DNA of 64,000 nucleotides from Epiperipatus broadwayi (GCA_028023455.1 JAQFVV010000072.1:4720214-4784213), one strand, 5' to 3'. Positions 22,516 to 35,054 are shown, counted from the first letter of the stretch. Numbers and translations are program-made. The notes: generated by a model from the sequence alone, not told the origin.

Positions 22516-25500
22516 CATCATCATCATTATCAACCATTATCAATCCACTGCAGGATGAAGGTCTCTCCAAGTTTAATCCATCTTCTCTGATCTTTAGCTT
22601 CTCTTCTCCACATCACCACTGCACACATTCTTATTTCATCCATCCATCTCACACATGGTCTCTTTCTGGGTCTTTTACAATCTCTTGGAATCCAGTTTAA
22701 AATTTCAATTGTCCATCTATTATCATCTCTTCTAGCAATATGTCCAGCCCAACTCCACTTCAATCTTTTAATTTTTTTCAATGAGGTCAGTAACACCTGT
22801 TTGTTCTCTTACCCATACACTGCGTTTTCGATCTCTTCTTGTTACTCCCAACATATACCTCTCCATACTTCTTTGAGTGGTCTGAAGTCTATGTATTGCT
22901 CTTCTATTGAGTGTCCAAGTCTCAGATCCATAAGTAAGAACTGGTAAAACACATTTGTTAAAAACTTTCCTTTTCAAACACATAGGCATATTTCCTTTTA
23001 GTACCAAGTTATTTCTACCAAAAGCACTCCAACCAAGTTTAATTCTATGATTAATTTCCTCCATTATGTTTTCATCTGTATTAATAATCTGACCAAGGTA
23101 TTTGTAACTGTTAACTTCTTCTAATTCATCATAATCAATCTTTATTTTCATATTTTGACAAATCGATTAAACATTACTTTAGTCTTTTTAACATTTATCT
23201 TTAGTCCTACTTTCCTACTTTCATCTGATAACTCCTGCAACATTTCCTGCAGCTCTGAAGCATTATTTGCAAAAACAACTACATCATCTGCGAATGACTT
23301 AAATAATCTCCATTTACTTTCACTCCTTTAGTTTACCATTTTAATCCACAAAATACTTCTTGCAGCACTGCTGTAAAAAGTTTGGAGATATGGAGTCACC
23401 TTGTCTTACACCTTTCTCAATGTTGACTTTCCCAGTATCATTATGTAATCTAATTGTTGCTGTTGCATTTTTATAAATATTCTTTAAAATATAACAATAT
23501 CCTGGATCTATACCTTGATGATCCAATGCTTTAATCACTGAAGAAATGTTTATAGAATCAAATGCCTTTTCATAATCTACAAATCCAAAACATAATGACA
23601 ACTCATATTCATTTGTCCTTTCTATAACTTCTCTCAATACCTGAATATGATCTATTGTACTAAAACCACTTTTAAATCCAGCTTGTTCTCTTGGTTGGTG
23701 GAAATCCAGTGTTCTCTGTAGACGAGTTGTAATTATCTTGATAAAAATTTTATATAAAACTGATAAAAGGCTGATAGGTCTGTAATTTCTAATATCTTCT
23801 TTATCACCTTTTTTAAATATTAATATTATTACTGCATTCTTCCAATCATTCGGTACATCTTTATCATTTAGACATTTGGTATATAACTTTGCTAAAAAAA
23901 ATTTGTTTCTTCACCTGCTTCTTTTAATATATCAATTATAATTCTATCATTACCTGAAGCCTTTCCTTTCTTCATACATTTAATTGCATTTCTCACTTCT
24001 TAAAATTCTGGGCAATTCGGAAGATGTAATAGATATAGGAGGCACTTGTTTTTTATTACTATATAATTCTTGATAAAAATTTTCTACCAATTTCATGATG
24101 TCATCTCTCTTTTTAGTAATAATTCCATCTTTTTTCCTTATTGCAGATATAAATTTCCTACAATACCAAAATGTTGTTTTACATTCTTAAGACTTTTATT
24201 TTCTTCTACAGCTTTTCTTGCTAGTTCACAGTTATACTTCCTTATATCATTTTCAACTCTTTTCCGCACCATTTTACAAAATTCGAGATATTCAATTCTT
24301 TTTAGTGCATCATTTTTGTATATCTTCATATTTCTCCTTTTCTTCATAAATTCTCTAGTCTCAGTAGAAATTTTATTGGTCAATTGCTGCTTTTTTTCTA
24401 ACAGCTATCTTTGTTGCAGTTTTTAAAAGTGTATCCGTTATTTTCATATTAATTTCATTCAAATCTGAATCATGTTCAAAATCTACTAATACTTGAAACC
24501 GATTTGTAAGTTCTAATTTAAATTCATTAGAATGTTTCTGAAGATTAGGAATATCAACTGTAAATATTGTTTTTCTTAACAATTTTTGTCTTTCTAGTTT
24601 TACATTAACACATATCTTGCACCTTACTAATCGGTGATTACTTCCTGTGTTAAATCTATTAAGAACATTACAATCTTGAAATATGTATTTCCTGTTAGTC
24701 AAAATATAATCCAATTCTGCTGTACCTTCATTTGGATGCTTCCATGTCCATTTCCTTTTAACATTTTTCTCAAAAAAAGAATTCATAATATAAAGTGTTT
24801 CTTTTTCTGCAAACTCCACAAGTCTATGTCCTCTCTCATTTCTATTACCATAACCAAAATTACCTACAGCACTTTCATCTTTCATTTGTTTACCAATTCT
24901 AGCATTAAAGTCTCCCATAACAATTTTAAAATGTTGTTTACTCTGATCAAAAGCCCTTTGTACATCCATATAAAAATCTTCTACTACTTCATCACTATGA
25001 GAACTTGTTGGGGCATAAACCTGAAATATCTGCATTTGGTATCTGCTATTAAGTTGTATAACTAATCTTGCCACTCTGTCTGATACACCATCAATCTCCA
25101 CAATATTGTTTTTCCACTTTTTATTTATAATGAATCCTACTCCACTTGTATTTCCAATATTTGTGCCTTTATAATAGAATATATGTCCACTTTTTAAATC
25201 AATTGTCTCTTCACCTTTTCTTCTAACTTCACAAAGTCCAATAATATCCCATTTAATATAAGAGAGTTCTTCTAATTCTTGCAATCTTCCTTCACTTGCA
25301 AGTGATCTGCAGTTGTAAGTACCTAAATAAAAAGTCATCATCAAATGGCAGCCTGGGTCTGCAATCATGGGATTCTTAGCACCCTCCGCCTTCGGCCACC
25401 AACCGCTGCCTTGGTTGGTGACTTTACAGCCTCCTGGGAATAAGGGCCACACTTTATTTTTGTCTGTCATAATTGTATATATGTATTGGAAAAATATTTA

Positions 25501-25797
25501 TCATTTACACAAACATTCATTCTGCCTTATCAGGCATTGAGAAGAAAGACCATGGTGTTTCTTGATCGTAAACTCAGAGGTCAAAAACCAATAAACTCAC
25601 CACGCTGGCTAATGCGGGTTGGTGAGCAGCCCGTCCATGTTCGTATACTATATGAATAAACACATAGTAATAACAGCTGCAACGACAAGAACGTATGGAG
25701 TGGACATTAGTAATTTGCCCTGATCGGTTCCTTTAAGGCCTCCAAAAGGAATCAAAGGGTCTCCTTTCAGTTAATAGCAAACTCCTTTCCGCAGCCA
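22516..25797 (-). mobile_element. full-length RTE-type LINE
   Basis: This 3.28-kb copy is flanked by a perfect 10-bp duplication TATACCCTAT (22506-22515 and 25798-25807). The uninterrupted site is visible at about 45345 in a related fold-back. Its length and its GAT/GATGAT-type 3' tail (TCATCATCATCAT at the left edge on the plus strand) are typical of the RTE clade. It encodes APE endonuclease, RT and the RTE C-terminal segment with WSWAGHIARRDDNRW. The 5' end TGGCTGCGGAAAGG is shared with the copy at 20052. Confidence 0.93.
22530..25470 (-). pseudogene. RTE ORF2, endonuclease-reverse transcriptase, broken
   Basis: The reading frame starts at 25470 and is open to 24373 (365 codons), covering the APE endonuclease. 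Motifs seen are TYNCRSL, CEVRRKG, QVYAPTSSH, MGDFNARIG and GSNHRLV; the usual SDH is SNH, which should harm catalysis. A frameshift near 24380 moves to another frame (24138-24383). The RT core then lies at 23341-23637 with FVDYEKAFDSI and GVRQGDSISP. FADDVVVF is encoded near 23290 but in another frame. The C-terminal part is at 22768-23151 and 22530-22796, with YLGQIINTDENI and TYGSETWTLNRRAI. At least four breaks are needed, so it is inactive. Similar host-annotated proteins are often called craniofacial development protein 2-like; this is an RTE product, not a host gene. Confidence 0.9.
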
Positions 25798-25807
25798 TAT
25801 ACCCTAT

Positions 25808-25960
25808 ATATTACATATATTGATGCAGGTATATAATAAGCTTCGGTTATTACTAAAAGATATATTACATGACTCATCTAGCTTAATATATACATATATA
25901 TTGTTAATATAGTATATATACTGCTAAAATTGTATTTCTATCTTTCTCATTTTTCCTTTA
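25808..25960. repeat. fold-back repeat, right remainder
   Basis: It continues the element broken by the RTE insertion (ATATTACATATATTGATGCAGG, an inverted copy of the family's terminal ACCTGTATCAATATATG). It fades into AT-rich sequence. Confidence 0.6.
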
Positions 25961-26548
25961 GGCTTTAATATTTTTATAATTAATACTATTTCGATCTCTT
26001 CTAATAATCGCCCAGAGATAAACTTTTTAAAATTATCTTTTATTTTTATCTTTGATTATTTTTTATTTTATGCAAATTCATTTTATATTTTCTCTTTTCG
26101 ATATTTTATCAGCTTTTACCAATTTTCATGGATGAAAGTTTTATAAATGAAATCTAGCATGATATAAATCGTTCATTTTAATTAACTTTGATTTTAAAAT
26201 TTCAGAGATTTTTAAACAGTCGATTACAATTGATAATCTTTTTTTTTTTTACACTAAATAATAATAAAAATACATAATAAAGTTTCAAATAATTACGAAG
26301 TTTATAAATGATTTTTTAAATCATTTTTTAAGTTCATATATTGGATAAAAAAAAAACGGTATTTCTATTTATTGCTTTTTAAATTAACTCTCCTCTCGCT
26401 CTCTTATTTTTCATTAAATTATTATGATCTTCAAAATCTTTTTTAAATGATTTTTTTTTAATATGTCTTTTTTATATTTGGTTATTATAATTTTACGAAA
26501 CAGATAATATTGTGTATTTGTGTAAATAAAAATGTCAAAAAATAAAAA
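25961..26548. other. A+T-rich gap
   Basis: No gene or element was seen. Confidence 0.4.
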
Positions 26549-26646
26549 GTCAAGCGTTAGTGGCCAAGTGGTTAGCACAGCTGCCTTACAAGCAGTTGTC
26601 CCGGGGTTCGCTTCCCGGCCGACGCTTTGACATACACACAAAAAAG
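26549..26646 (+). mobile_element. tRNA-derived SINE, copy 2
   Basis: This is the best preserved copy. D-arm GTGGCCAAGTGGTTAGC, anticodon stem GCTGC/GCAGT with loop CTTACAA (anticodon would read UAC, valine), and a B-box region GGGTTCGCTTCCCGG are visible. The ends also pair (GTCAAGCGT with ACGCTTTGAC). The tail is CACACAAAAAAG. It is not called a functional tRNA because two other copies carry poly-A and target duplications, and the T-stem has an extra base. Confidence 0.75.
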
Positions 26647-26924
26647 AAATAATTAAGGTTCGTGGTGTAGTTTTTGATCAGAGTACCTTATGGCTATGTT
26701 ATTTCAATCCTTTTTTTTTTTTACATAGAGGAATATTATACGTTCAGTAGTTTTTAACTAAGAAGTTCTTCGATTATTATATAAATGTTCATATCTTATA
26801 TTTATATAAATTCAAGCAAATTTCTAGATTTAACAATAAAATTATGTGGATTAGGACTTTTCTGGACATTTCTAGAGACTTACAAGAAATTCAGGATTAC
26901 CCATGATTATTACTCTCAATGACT

Positions 26925-27075
26925 TCCTAAATGGAATTTAACTGTCTTTAAAACATGTAGGTGTGGTTAAACACAGATCGTGAATCACATAATTAATACT
27001 ATCTAATCTATAGATAGAGTAATTGAACTAAATGACTTAATAAAGTTGTTAGTGGATTTATGTTCCAGTTAGGAA
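26925..27075 (+). pseudogene. possible LINE C-terminal remnant
   Basis: The plus strand reads KWNLTVFKTCRCG, a stop, then TQIVNHIINT and, further on, IELNDLIKLLVDLC. This resembles the C-x-C...H-I-V-N-x-C end of some LINE ORF2 proteins, with damage. It is short and isolated. Confidence 0.35.
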
Positions 27076-27079
27076 CTCT

Positions 27080-28300
27080 CATTTTTTACCATGTTTATTA
27101 ATACTTAAGCTGTTTTAAACATTTCATACAGTAAGTTATATATATATAAGTTGGATAGCAATAACCTGCAATTTGTAATTGGCCATCTTTTTCAGGTAAA
27201 ACAAAATTACAAAGGAGTACTCATTCCCGTGATTACCAAATTTTATTATTTGACATAAGTGAAAATTCACCAAATTTGGGATAAATTAATACATATACAT
27301 GTTGAAAATAAATTCAAAAAATAAACACAATAAAAGAAATAAGAACTCAACAGTTAATTTTTTAGAAAGTCATGTGACATTCAAGTATCAATAGTAATAG
27401 GTTGAGCTGTGACCCAAGAATCTTAAGTTCTCAGAATGACAGATTGTTGTGAGCATTCTTGATCCATGCTAATTTCACAATAACATGGCCAGAACATTGT
27501 GAATACACGTTGTATGTAGCTGAAAAATCTACCTCCTCACACCAGGGCTTCTATAATTGTATTACTTCAACATGATAGGACTTTCAAATTACAGAATTTT
27601 GGCAGGAAAAAAAGAAAATGTATTTACATGTAGCAAGTGTATTTTTACGTCTAGTGTCTGAAACTACCCTAGCATTTCATTGAGGAGTGCCAAAGCATGA
27701 AACCATTTGTCTGGGAGTTGTTTGTGGTTTCTGATAAGAGATATTTTAAATGCTTTCTCTTGCTAAGCATTTATCACAAAGCTTGTTGAGCAATTAGTAA
27801 AGTTCTTTGTTTATATTTACAAGCTTAAAATATTGGGTCATGTGATATATGAATCTATTTTTTATTTTTTATTGACTATTAATAAAATTCTTTTATTTTT
27901 ATTTTCACAAAGTATAGTTTACACAGGTGCATGGCCTTGTTAAATGCAAATAGTGCAATGCAAAAATTGCCCAAAATCATATTTATAATTTATAACTAAT
28001 CATAAATAAGTAACTATTTGTAAGTTTTTAATTTGTGTAATTTTATTTTAACTTTATTTTGAGTAAGCAAAATAAATAGACATAATACAAAAAATTATAT
28101 TTTATTTTCTTGAATACTTTTTAATTTTTTTTTAGCGAATTTCCAATCAAAATAAATAAAAAATTTAACAAAGAGAATCGTTCTTGGCTTTGTAAAGCAA
28201 AATATCTATTTCTGCCAATAAGATAATTTATTAAATACCTAAGTGTTTTTTTATCATGAGTAAAAGAACTCATCATTAAACAATGATCATTTTATTCATT
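27080..28300. other. no supported gene
   Basis: The stretch at about 27390-27760 has more balanced composition than its surroundings and could be an old repeat, but no protein or structure was recognised. Confidence 0.35.
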
Positions 28301-28309
28301 AGACATCAG

Positions 28310-29160
28310 AAAAATGCAAATAGTTTGTCTGTTTGTATATTTTGTAATTTTAATAATTTTTATTGATCAATCATTAGAATAGAGATTATTCACTTAATGA
28401 ATAATATTTCTGTAGGGTAATTTTCATTACTACACCACTATTACATGAGGTATGAACTGGTTTCTATCCACTTTAACACGTTGTGGAGGAGTGTAATCAT
28501 AAATATATGATCACAGGCATGTGAGATAGTTGTATGATTCCCAAGATACGCATTTCATGCTGAACTAGCACTCATCAGTTGGCCCAGACCACAATCTCTT
28601 ATACATAACTTTATCAATGATTATACATAAATAATAAATTATTACAGTTTATTTGATATGTGTCAAATGTGCTCCTTTCACAACTTAGCCACAAATTACT
28701 TAATGAAAGTATATTAATAATTTTTATTAGTCATTCATTAAACTAGAGATTATCCAATAATGAAAAATATTTCTGTAGTGTGATTTTCACTAAACAACTC
28801 TCACACAAGGTAGAGACTGGTTTCCATATGCTCTAACACTTTGTGGAGAGGTGTGATCGTAAACATTTGACTAAAGATGTGAAAAAGATGTATGAACCCC
28901 AAGATGCCATTTTATGTTGAACCAGAATTCACCAATTTAACTGTGGTAATTGGCTATCTATATATTCTGAACAATGATAAACATATGTATAAGAGATTGT
29001 GATCTGGCCCAACTGATGTGTGCTGATTCAGCATGAAATGTGCATCTTGGAGATAATACATCTTTTTCATATGTTTTTGGTCATATGCTTTTGATTACAC
29101 TCCTCCACAAGGTAACAAAGGTCGATAGAAACAGTTCTTTGCGTGAGGGTGATATATTCC
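28310..29160. repeat. fold-back family, compound copy
   Basis: Two forward arms (about 28425-28620 and 28785-28945) are followed by an inverted arm (about 28980-29155). The core motifs CAGTTGGCCCAGA and GCATTTCATGCTGAAC appear forward and then inverted as CTGGCCCAACTGATG and TTCAGCATGAAAT. Each forward arm is preceded by a shared spacer (TCATTARAMTAGAGATTAT), so the unit was duplicated. Confidence 0.65.
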
Positions 29161-29254
29161 AAAATTACATTAAAGAAATATTAATGATTAAAAATATTTT
29201 ATTTGTAATTTATTCTGCTGCATATATAAAATAAGCCAAAAAACATTAAAAAAC

Positions 29255-29345
29255 TACTTGCAAATTATAACAATTTGATTTACAAGTTTTGCTGTCACTC
29301 CTTTGATACTATCCATTTTGGATTATTTACAGCAATTAAAATGGA
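29255..29345 (+). repeat. interspersed repeat fragment
   Basis: CAATTTGATTTACAAG with TTTGATACTATCCA also occurs at about 34355-34560 and 34790-34920. The element type is not known. Confidence 0.45.
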
Positions 29346-30420
29346 CATCAAGAAAAAAAATCCCAAGACAACCGAAAAATTCTCTGAGGAAGTTTAAGGC
29401 TGAATGTCTAAATCAATGAATACAATTTATTAGGGTTTTATTGCTGACTATGATATGTATATAAATACAACTCACATAAATATTTATAATAAATATTTAT
29501 TAATAGAAAATGAATATGCAATTGTGTATTTACATTAATAATGTCATACTTCTGGCTGCTACCATTGGCGAGGTATAGCTTTTGGTCCCTGTTCAACAAT
29601 GGAAAGAAGGAACTTCAGGTGCCCTTATAAGATAATCCACCATTACTAATTGTATCATGGGATCCTATCCCATGAGTAAGCATAATGACACTTCCAGCTG
29701 GACTATGATCATATCTTATATCTGATTTAGGTTCTAGCAGCTTCCAATCTTGAACATGGACTTGCCTCACTGTGTTAACCATATTGTCGATAATGTGTAC
29801 TCTACTGCTTGGCTTTGACAATTATTGTCTGACTTTACCTCCAAATGAATTGACTGTTTACAGTTCAAATCCTGAAGCATAATGACAGCAATTGAATTCA
29901 GAGAGTACCATCACCTATTGATCCATTGTATATACATTGGTCCATGGTGGTAAATGTTCAATATGATCAAGATAAGATGGAATCTGGACTAGTCTATTAT
30001 TTGAAGGCAAGATGAGATGTACTATGATTGCTTATTTGTTTTATGCATATTTGGAATTTATAATTCTTAAAATATTATGATATTTTTTTAGCATTACATA
30101 TTTAATAGCCTTTATTTACTTATGTAGTTGTTAAAATTAATAGAACTTACAATAAAATATCAGTGATTTATACATTATCTATTTAAGAACCTGGAAATAG
30201 GTAAGAGTAATTCACGTTTTATCTAAATAATAGATTAATCATAAAGGTCATTATTTACAAGTCTAACATGCAAATATTTAACATAATATGTACATTTGGA
30301 ATTTACTGACTTTTAATATATACATATTGAATTAAATATTTTGCATGGATTGTTATTCTAATAAAATAAAGAACAAAAATAAGGTGATTTTATCCATGTA
30401 AATAGAGATAACTTTTGCCT
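29346..30420. other. no supported gene
   Basis: A 68-codon minus-strand frame at 29615-29821 lies in sequence of moderate complexity. It might be a worn LTR-element pol end, but this is too weak to call. The rest is A+T-rich. Confidence 0.3.
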
Positions 30421-30872
30421 TCATATATATATATTGAACCGGATTGATATCCGATTCAATGGTTTTATTACCTAAAATTAAAAAACTTTTAATTTTCGTT
30501 AAATTTCTAATGTTAAAAATTTTTTTAATTATTTAAAAAAAGTACATGTATTAAAACACACTCATTTATATTTAAAATAGGTCATTTTAATTTTTTTTAT
30601 AGAATTGATTTTAAAATAGTTTTCTTTCACCACTTATTTTTAATCAATTTGATTAAAAACAAGCAAGCTTGTTAATTACATTCCTGTCATTTTTATTTTA
30701 ATCATTTCTAAGTTCATTCTAAAAGTGGAGATTTAATTTTGTATTGTTGTTTCTGTTTAAAATAATCCCTGGTTAGGATTCCTCATTAGATTGAGTGGGA
30801 GATTGAGATTTGCCCTGCCCTAAGGCATAGAATTCGACAACAGGAAAAGTTTTCGCGGGATATGTAGTGTGG

Positions 30873-30880
30873 TATAAATA
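30873..30880 (+). promoter_or_regulatory. TATA-like box in LTR-like repeat
   Basis: TATAAATA is found at the equivalent place in the copy at 53311, and as CATAAATA at 56741. This positional conservation suggests a promoter of the parent element. Confidence 0.45.
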
Positions 30881-32031
30881 ACCCTGCAAATTCAGGGGAC
30901 AATAGCTTTTTATTCTTGGATAACACACTGCTTCAAAGTGAGATTCAGTATTCTTTTACACACTTTGATTATAGCCTGCTGAGATTCATAGTGTTTTGGT
31001 AGCAGTTCAGACATTTAATTCTCTTTTAAAAACTTGCAATTGTTAAAAGACTTTGTTGCTTTACAGGATGTCAAAATATACTACTCTACATTTTGTCATC
31101 ATCAATATGCCATGCTAACTTAACCAAAGGATGAATTCCTGACTTCCAACTCTCCTTCAGTCATGCCATGAATGCCTAGGATGAACTGGATCCCTATATG
31201 CCTCTACGCTTGCTGCTGTCAAAACACCTAAAATATGAACATAAATAAAAGTGAGCACTTCTTGAAAATACGTGAACTTTGCTTTACCATAAGGTAAATA
31301 TTTTTCTTATTCTTGCCAGGGTATCTCTGCTCAATCCGAAATAATTCTGTAGCCTTAATAATTATTTAACATCTTGTTTACTAACTGTATTTGTTTTTCA
31401 TTGTATTTTGTTGTGTCTTGGAATCTTAGTTTTAAGATTCCAAGTCTGCTTTCAATTTTATTTATCAGAGAGTGTCTAGTGAGTTTGTATTTTTATATGT
31501 TTAACATATTTCTAATTATATGCCTAACTTTTTATAAATGCTTTAGCAGTCTTATGTAATTTTAAATTAGCTCACCTGTATTTATTTTATTATCCACTTA
31601 TTGATTTAAATTACTGTGTTTGCGCTTTTTGCAAACCACAAAATATTTTGGCTGATGGTTTATCATGTTTATTATTCTGATTTTCTGTAGTTAGAGATTT
31701 CTTTTCTTATTTTCTAGATTATGTAATCATATTTTTTGTTTGTCTTGCACATAAATTGACCCCAAATTGTTTTAAAGGTAATATATTGGAGGGCTTAAAA
31801 GTAATATATTGGAGGGCTGTCCTACTGACATGTGACATACTTGTCTCGATGCATTATTCTGGGGCAAGAAATGCTCACTGGTGCTGTTTCATCAATTTCC
31901 TGCAAGACCATATATTTTCATACATCTCTGAATCAGGAAACTAGGATTGTTGTTCTTTTATAAGTCACCAGCAGGAAGATAATATTAATTCCCTTTTATA
32001 AATTATAGTGAAAGAAACCTTTCTGCTAAAG

Positions 32032-32527
32032 CAGGGATGGGCAATTGTTTTGGCTCGGGGGCCACAGAAGTTGGCGGAGGGCCGCATCGGGGGCCACTTT
32101 GTGGAAGCGAAGGTTAGTGGAGGGCTGCACCTTTTTTTCATGACACAATAAACATGCTGCTTTATTCCATGTATTACCAAAGAAATATTTGTTTGTTCAT
32201 TCTTCATTAAACACATGACATTCATCATCGATTTTACATTTTTTTGGAGGGTTGATGGTTTTACTAAAGTTGGAAATGTATATATATGCTAATGCAAAGA
32301 CAAAATTAAAATTAACCAAATCAACTGGAAAAGCACTGCACATCATATCTACACTGCACATGTGTATTGATGTGGCCATCCTAGTGGAAAATACAAAATG
32401 AATCTTCAGTCGCGCACGGGAAGGAAATCTCAGTTCAAGGCAGAAATTTTCTGATTGTCTTGGAGGGCCGCATAAAAACTCTTAGTGGGCCACATGTGGC
32501 CCTCGGGCCACTATTTGCTCACCCCTG
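32032..32527. mobile_element. non-autonomous hAT transposon, 496 bp
   Basis: The ends are CAGGGATGGGCAA and the inverted TTGCTCACCCCTG. A perfect 8-bp duplication TGCTAAAG flanks them (32024-32031, 32528-32535). Both traits define hAT. G+C-rich subterminal GGGCCAC/GGCCGC motifs (GGGCCACATGTGGCCC near the right end) are typical of the family. No transposase is present. Two related LTR-like copies at 54.49 and 57.94 kb show the site without the insertion. Confidence 0.93.
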
Positions 32528-33463
32528 TGCTAAAGCATTTAATGTTTTAATATTTTTTGCTCATATGTACTCTCTGATAAACTAACTTATAAAAAAATCT
32601 AGGTCAGCATTTATATTTGCTTGCTAGATTTATTTTGTCTTTGTTTATAAGTTTATTTGTAATTCACTTTCTTGAAAGCTTGGGCAGAGCTAACTGATTT
32701 TCTAATTATTTACTTGTCTCCCACTGAGACCTCTAATTATTATTCTCAGATTAGTTTTGTCCAATCATTTGGTTGGGATATTTGCCAGTTTTAAATGTAT
32801 GTTTTCCTTTCATCCTAGATTTAAGATTTTATTAATTTGAAATCATTTATGTCGGAGTATTTTCTAAGTTTGTTATTTCATTAAAGTGTAGATGTAAATT
32901 TCCTCCCATTTATCTAATTTATATTCAGACATAGTGAGCATATTTTTCATTTGTTCTTGGGGTAAATCAATCATCTTTGGTTTAAACATAGTATAAGATG
33001 CAGCTTCTACTGGCAATATGACGTTCCTGGTCCTGACGCATTTTCTGGGCCAAGAAGTGCTCGCCGGCATTGGTTTCATTGATTTATTTCAAGAATGTAT
33101 TGTTTTCATATCTCTGAATGGAGAAACCAATGTTTTGGTGAATTCTCAGTTGAGAAAAATTTGTTCCCTTCCTTTCTAATACACTATTAGAAAATTAGTC
33201 TGTCTACCAGAGCATTGAATTTTATTCTTTCTGGTACACGCCTGAGATAATCCTATTTGTTGTGTTATAAACTTTTATTTTATAATTTATATCTCTCTTA
33301 AATAAAATTTTAAAATGTGTTTAAACTTAATTTGGCTGATGCTTGTCTTTGTACTTTTATTTCCCAATTGTCTAAACAATATTTAAGATCTCTTGTTTCT
33401 CCCTGAATCTAGTTGGAACAAACCATCATCCTCATCCATTTTGATCACAGTAAATAAATTTTC

Positions 33464-34058
33464 CATGTGATGATGTGATGTGATGTGATGTATTATGGCT
33501 TCTCCTTAAACGAAGTCAAGAATATCTCAGCAATTATGCCCAGATAAACCTGTTAGCCACTTTATTTTCCATTCCCCACTCTAAATTTTCCCATATTCTG
33601 CTCCATCCCATTTCCACAACATAATCTTTATCAACTCTATAACCGGTATATCTAAATCCCCTTTATCTTTTCCCAAACCCAGCATAAAAACCAATAATTC
33701 ACTTTCTGTATAATCACTTTTTTCATATTTATTCTTCCATAACATCATTATATGTACCCTTTCTGTTTTCAAGCATTTACATTCAATTAACAAATGCCTA
33801 ATATTTTCTATTCCTTCCTTACATAATTTACAAAATAAATCACCCATTTTTTCCCATTTACATGTATATTCTCTAGTAGCTAAAGATCCCGTTCGAGCCT
33901 TAAATAATAAACTACTTTCCTTACTATTATCATATATTAGCTCACACCTAATATTCTGTTTATTTCTATATATATTTAAACTCTTTTTATTCTCCATACT
34001 ATTTCTCCATCTCTCTAACTCCCTATTCTTTATTAATAAATCTATTCTTTTATCCCAT
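33464..34058 (-). mobile_element. CATCA-tailed LINE, 3' fragment
   Basis: The minus strand carries the C-terminal end of ORF2, a short 3' UTR (AAGGAGAAGCCATAATACATC) and a CATCA-repeat tail at 33465-33491. It is the same family as the array at 58.2-64.0 kb. The 5' truncation point is at TATCCCAT. Confidence 0.88.
33581..33997 (-). CDS. LINE ORF2 C-terminal fragment
   Basis: 138 open codons contain the zinc knuckle CKLCKEGIENIRHLLIEC and the conserved end LLVFMLGLGKDKGDLDI. It nearly matches the C-terminus encoded at 62909-64000. It is only the last part of a roughly 1100-residue protein, with no endonuclease or RT, so it is a dead fragment despite being open. Confidence 0.8.
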   Translation of the reverse strand: MENKKSLNIYRNKQNIRCELIYDNSKESSLLFKARTGSLATREYTCKWEKMGDLFCKLCKEGIENIRHLLIECKCLKTERVHIMMLWKNKYEKSDYTESELLVFMLGLGKDKGDLDIPVIELIKIMLWKWDGAEYGKI

Positions 34059-34354
34059 ATATGTAGTTATCTGGTGGCGCCCTCTGTGATCAGAGATGGA
34101 TTGAGTGACCATTACAATATATATATACTGTCTTTAATAAATAGTCATTACAGAACAAAGAGCTTCACATTCATTCTTTAAAGAAAGAAAAGAATAATAC
34201 TCACCAGATAGTAAGCAATTATGTTTTATTTTTTACATTTTTTTTATCTTCTAACTAATTATAGTGAGATATTACTTTACTGAACAATAATTGTATGCTT
34301 AAATTAGATTGGTCTTGGTGAGTAGATAAAATAACTATTTTACATGTACTGATG

Positions 34355-34925
34355 TATGTGTGATTTACAAGTAGAAAATTTCCTGTTCCCACAACTTTGA
34401 TATTATCCACTTTAGATAAATACATTAATAATTAGTGATAAATTTCCTACACCTGTAAAATTGACCTTATCTATTTCAGATAAATGCAGTAATGATTATT
34501 ATTAATCATTTATTAAACTAAAGATTATCCCTAACCCAGGTATAAATTTTAATCCTCATCTGCCTTTTAATTAAATATATGGTGCCATTAATCCAGCATC
34601 CGTTCTCTTTTTCCATATGTAGTGCTTTCTTCTAGATATACTTAAAATGTCCACTTTATCATGCAATCTTGACATGTGTAAATAAAAATATATGAAAAAG
34701 ATAAATGATTCCAAGATGCTCTTCTTGCTAATATAGCACAGTTTATTTGGCTAAATGCCTTCATTATTTGTTGTGTTTATTAATATCAAATTATTACAAT
34801 TTGATTTATAAGTGTGAAACTTTCTATATTCACATCTTTGACACCATCATCTTCAGATAAATAAATTAATGATTATTACTAATCATTATTAAAACTAGAG
34901 ATTGTTATATAATTTCTCATCATGA
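34355..34925. repeat. interspersed repeat, two units
   Basis: Units at about 34355-34560 and 34790-34925 share GTGATAAATTTCC/GTGTGAAACTTTC-like starts, CAGATAAATRMA and TTATTARAACTARAGATT. They are related to spacers at 28.3 and 28.7 kb and the fragment at 29.26 kb. Confidence 0.45.
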
Positions 34926-35054
34926 TATATATTTTAAATCCTAGTTAAAAATAATGTATGTTTTCAATTTAACAGAAATCTGAATAATAAATCATTTCAT
35001 CTTTTATTCCATATATAATGCCTCCACACACATTCGTCCAACATATGAATTGAA

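Larger units (their letters stand above)
30425..33463 (+). repeat. LTR-like repeat, diverged solo copy
   Basis: It is related along its length to the direct repeats at 52761-54728 and 56292-58210, but older. Landmarks in common are AAAACACACTCATTT, TATAAATAACCC (TATA-like, 30873), TCTTAGTTTTAAGATT, the TTTCATCAATTTCCTGCAAGAC block and CAATTGTCTAAACAAT at the end. It is split at 32032-32527 by a hAT element. Its right end abuts the tail of a LINE fragment, as does the copy ending at 58210. Confidence 0.65.

Noticed and set aside
24070-25065. Plus-strand frames of 118 and 143 codons within the RTE LINE
   Set aside because: They are antisense shadows of the endonuclease-RT frame.
26549-26646. 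Functional tRNA-Val(UAC) gene
   Set aside because: The T-stem has an extra base, and sister copies carry poly-A tails and target duplications, so it is a SINE.
29615-29821. 68-codon minus-strand frame resembling an LTR-element pol end
   Set aside because: The likeness (VNTVRQVHVQDWKLLEPKSD) is vague and no protease, RT or integrase motif is nearby.
31965-32379. Two minus-strand frames of 60-87 codons
   Set aside because: They span the ends and interior of a non-autonomous hAT element and have no family likeness.
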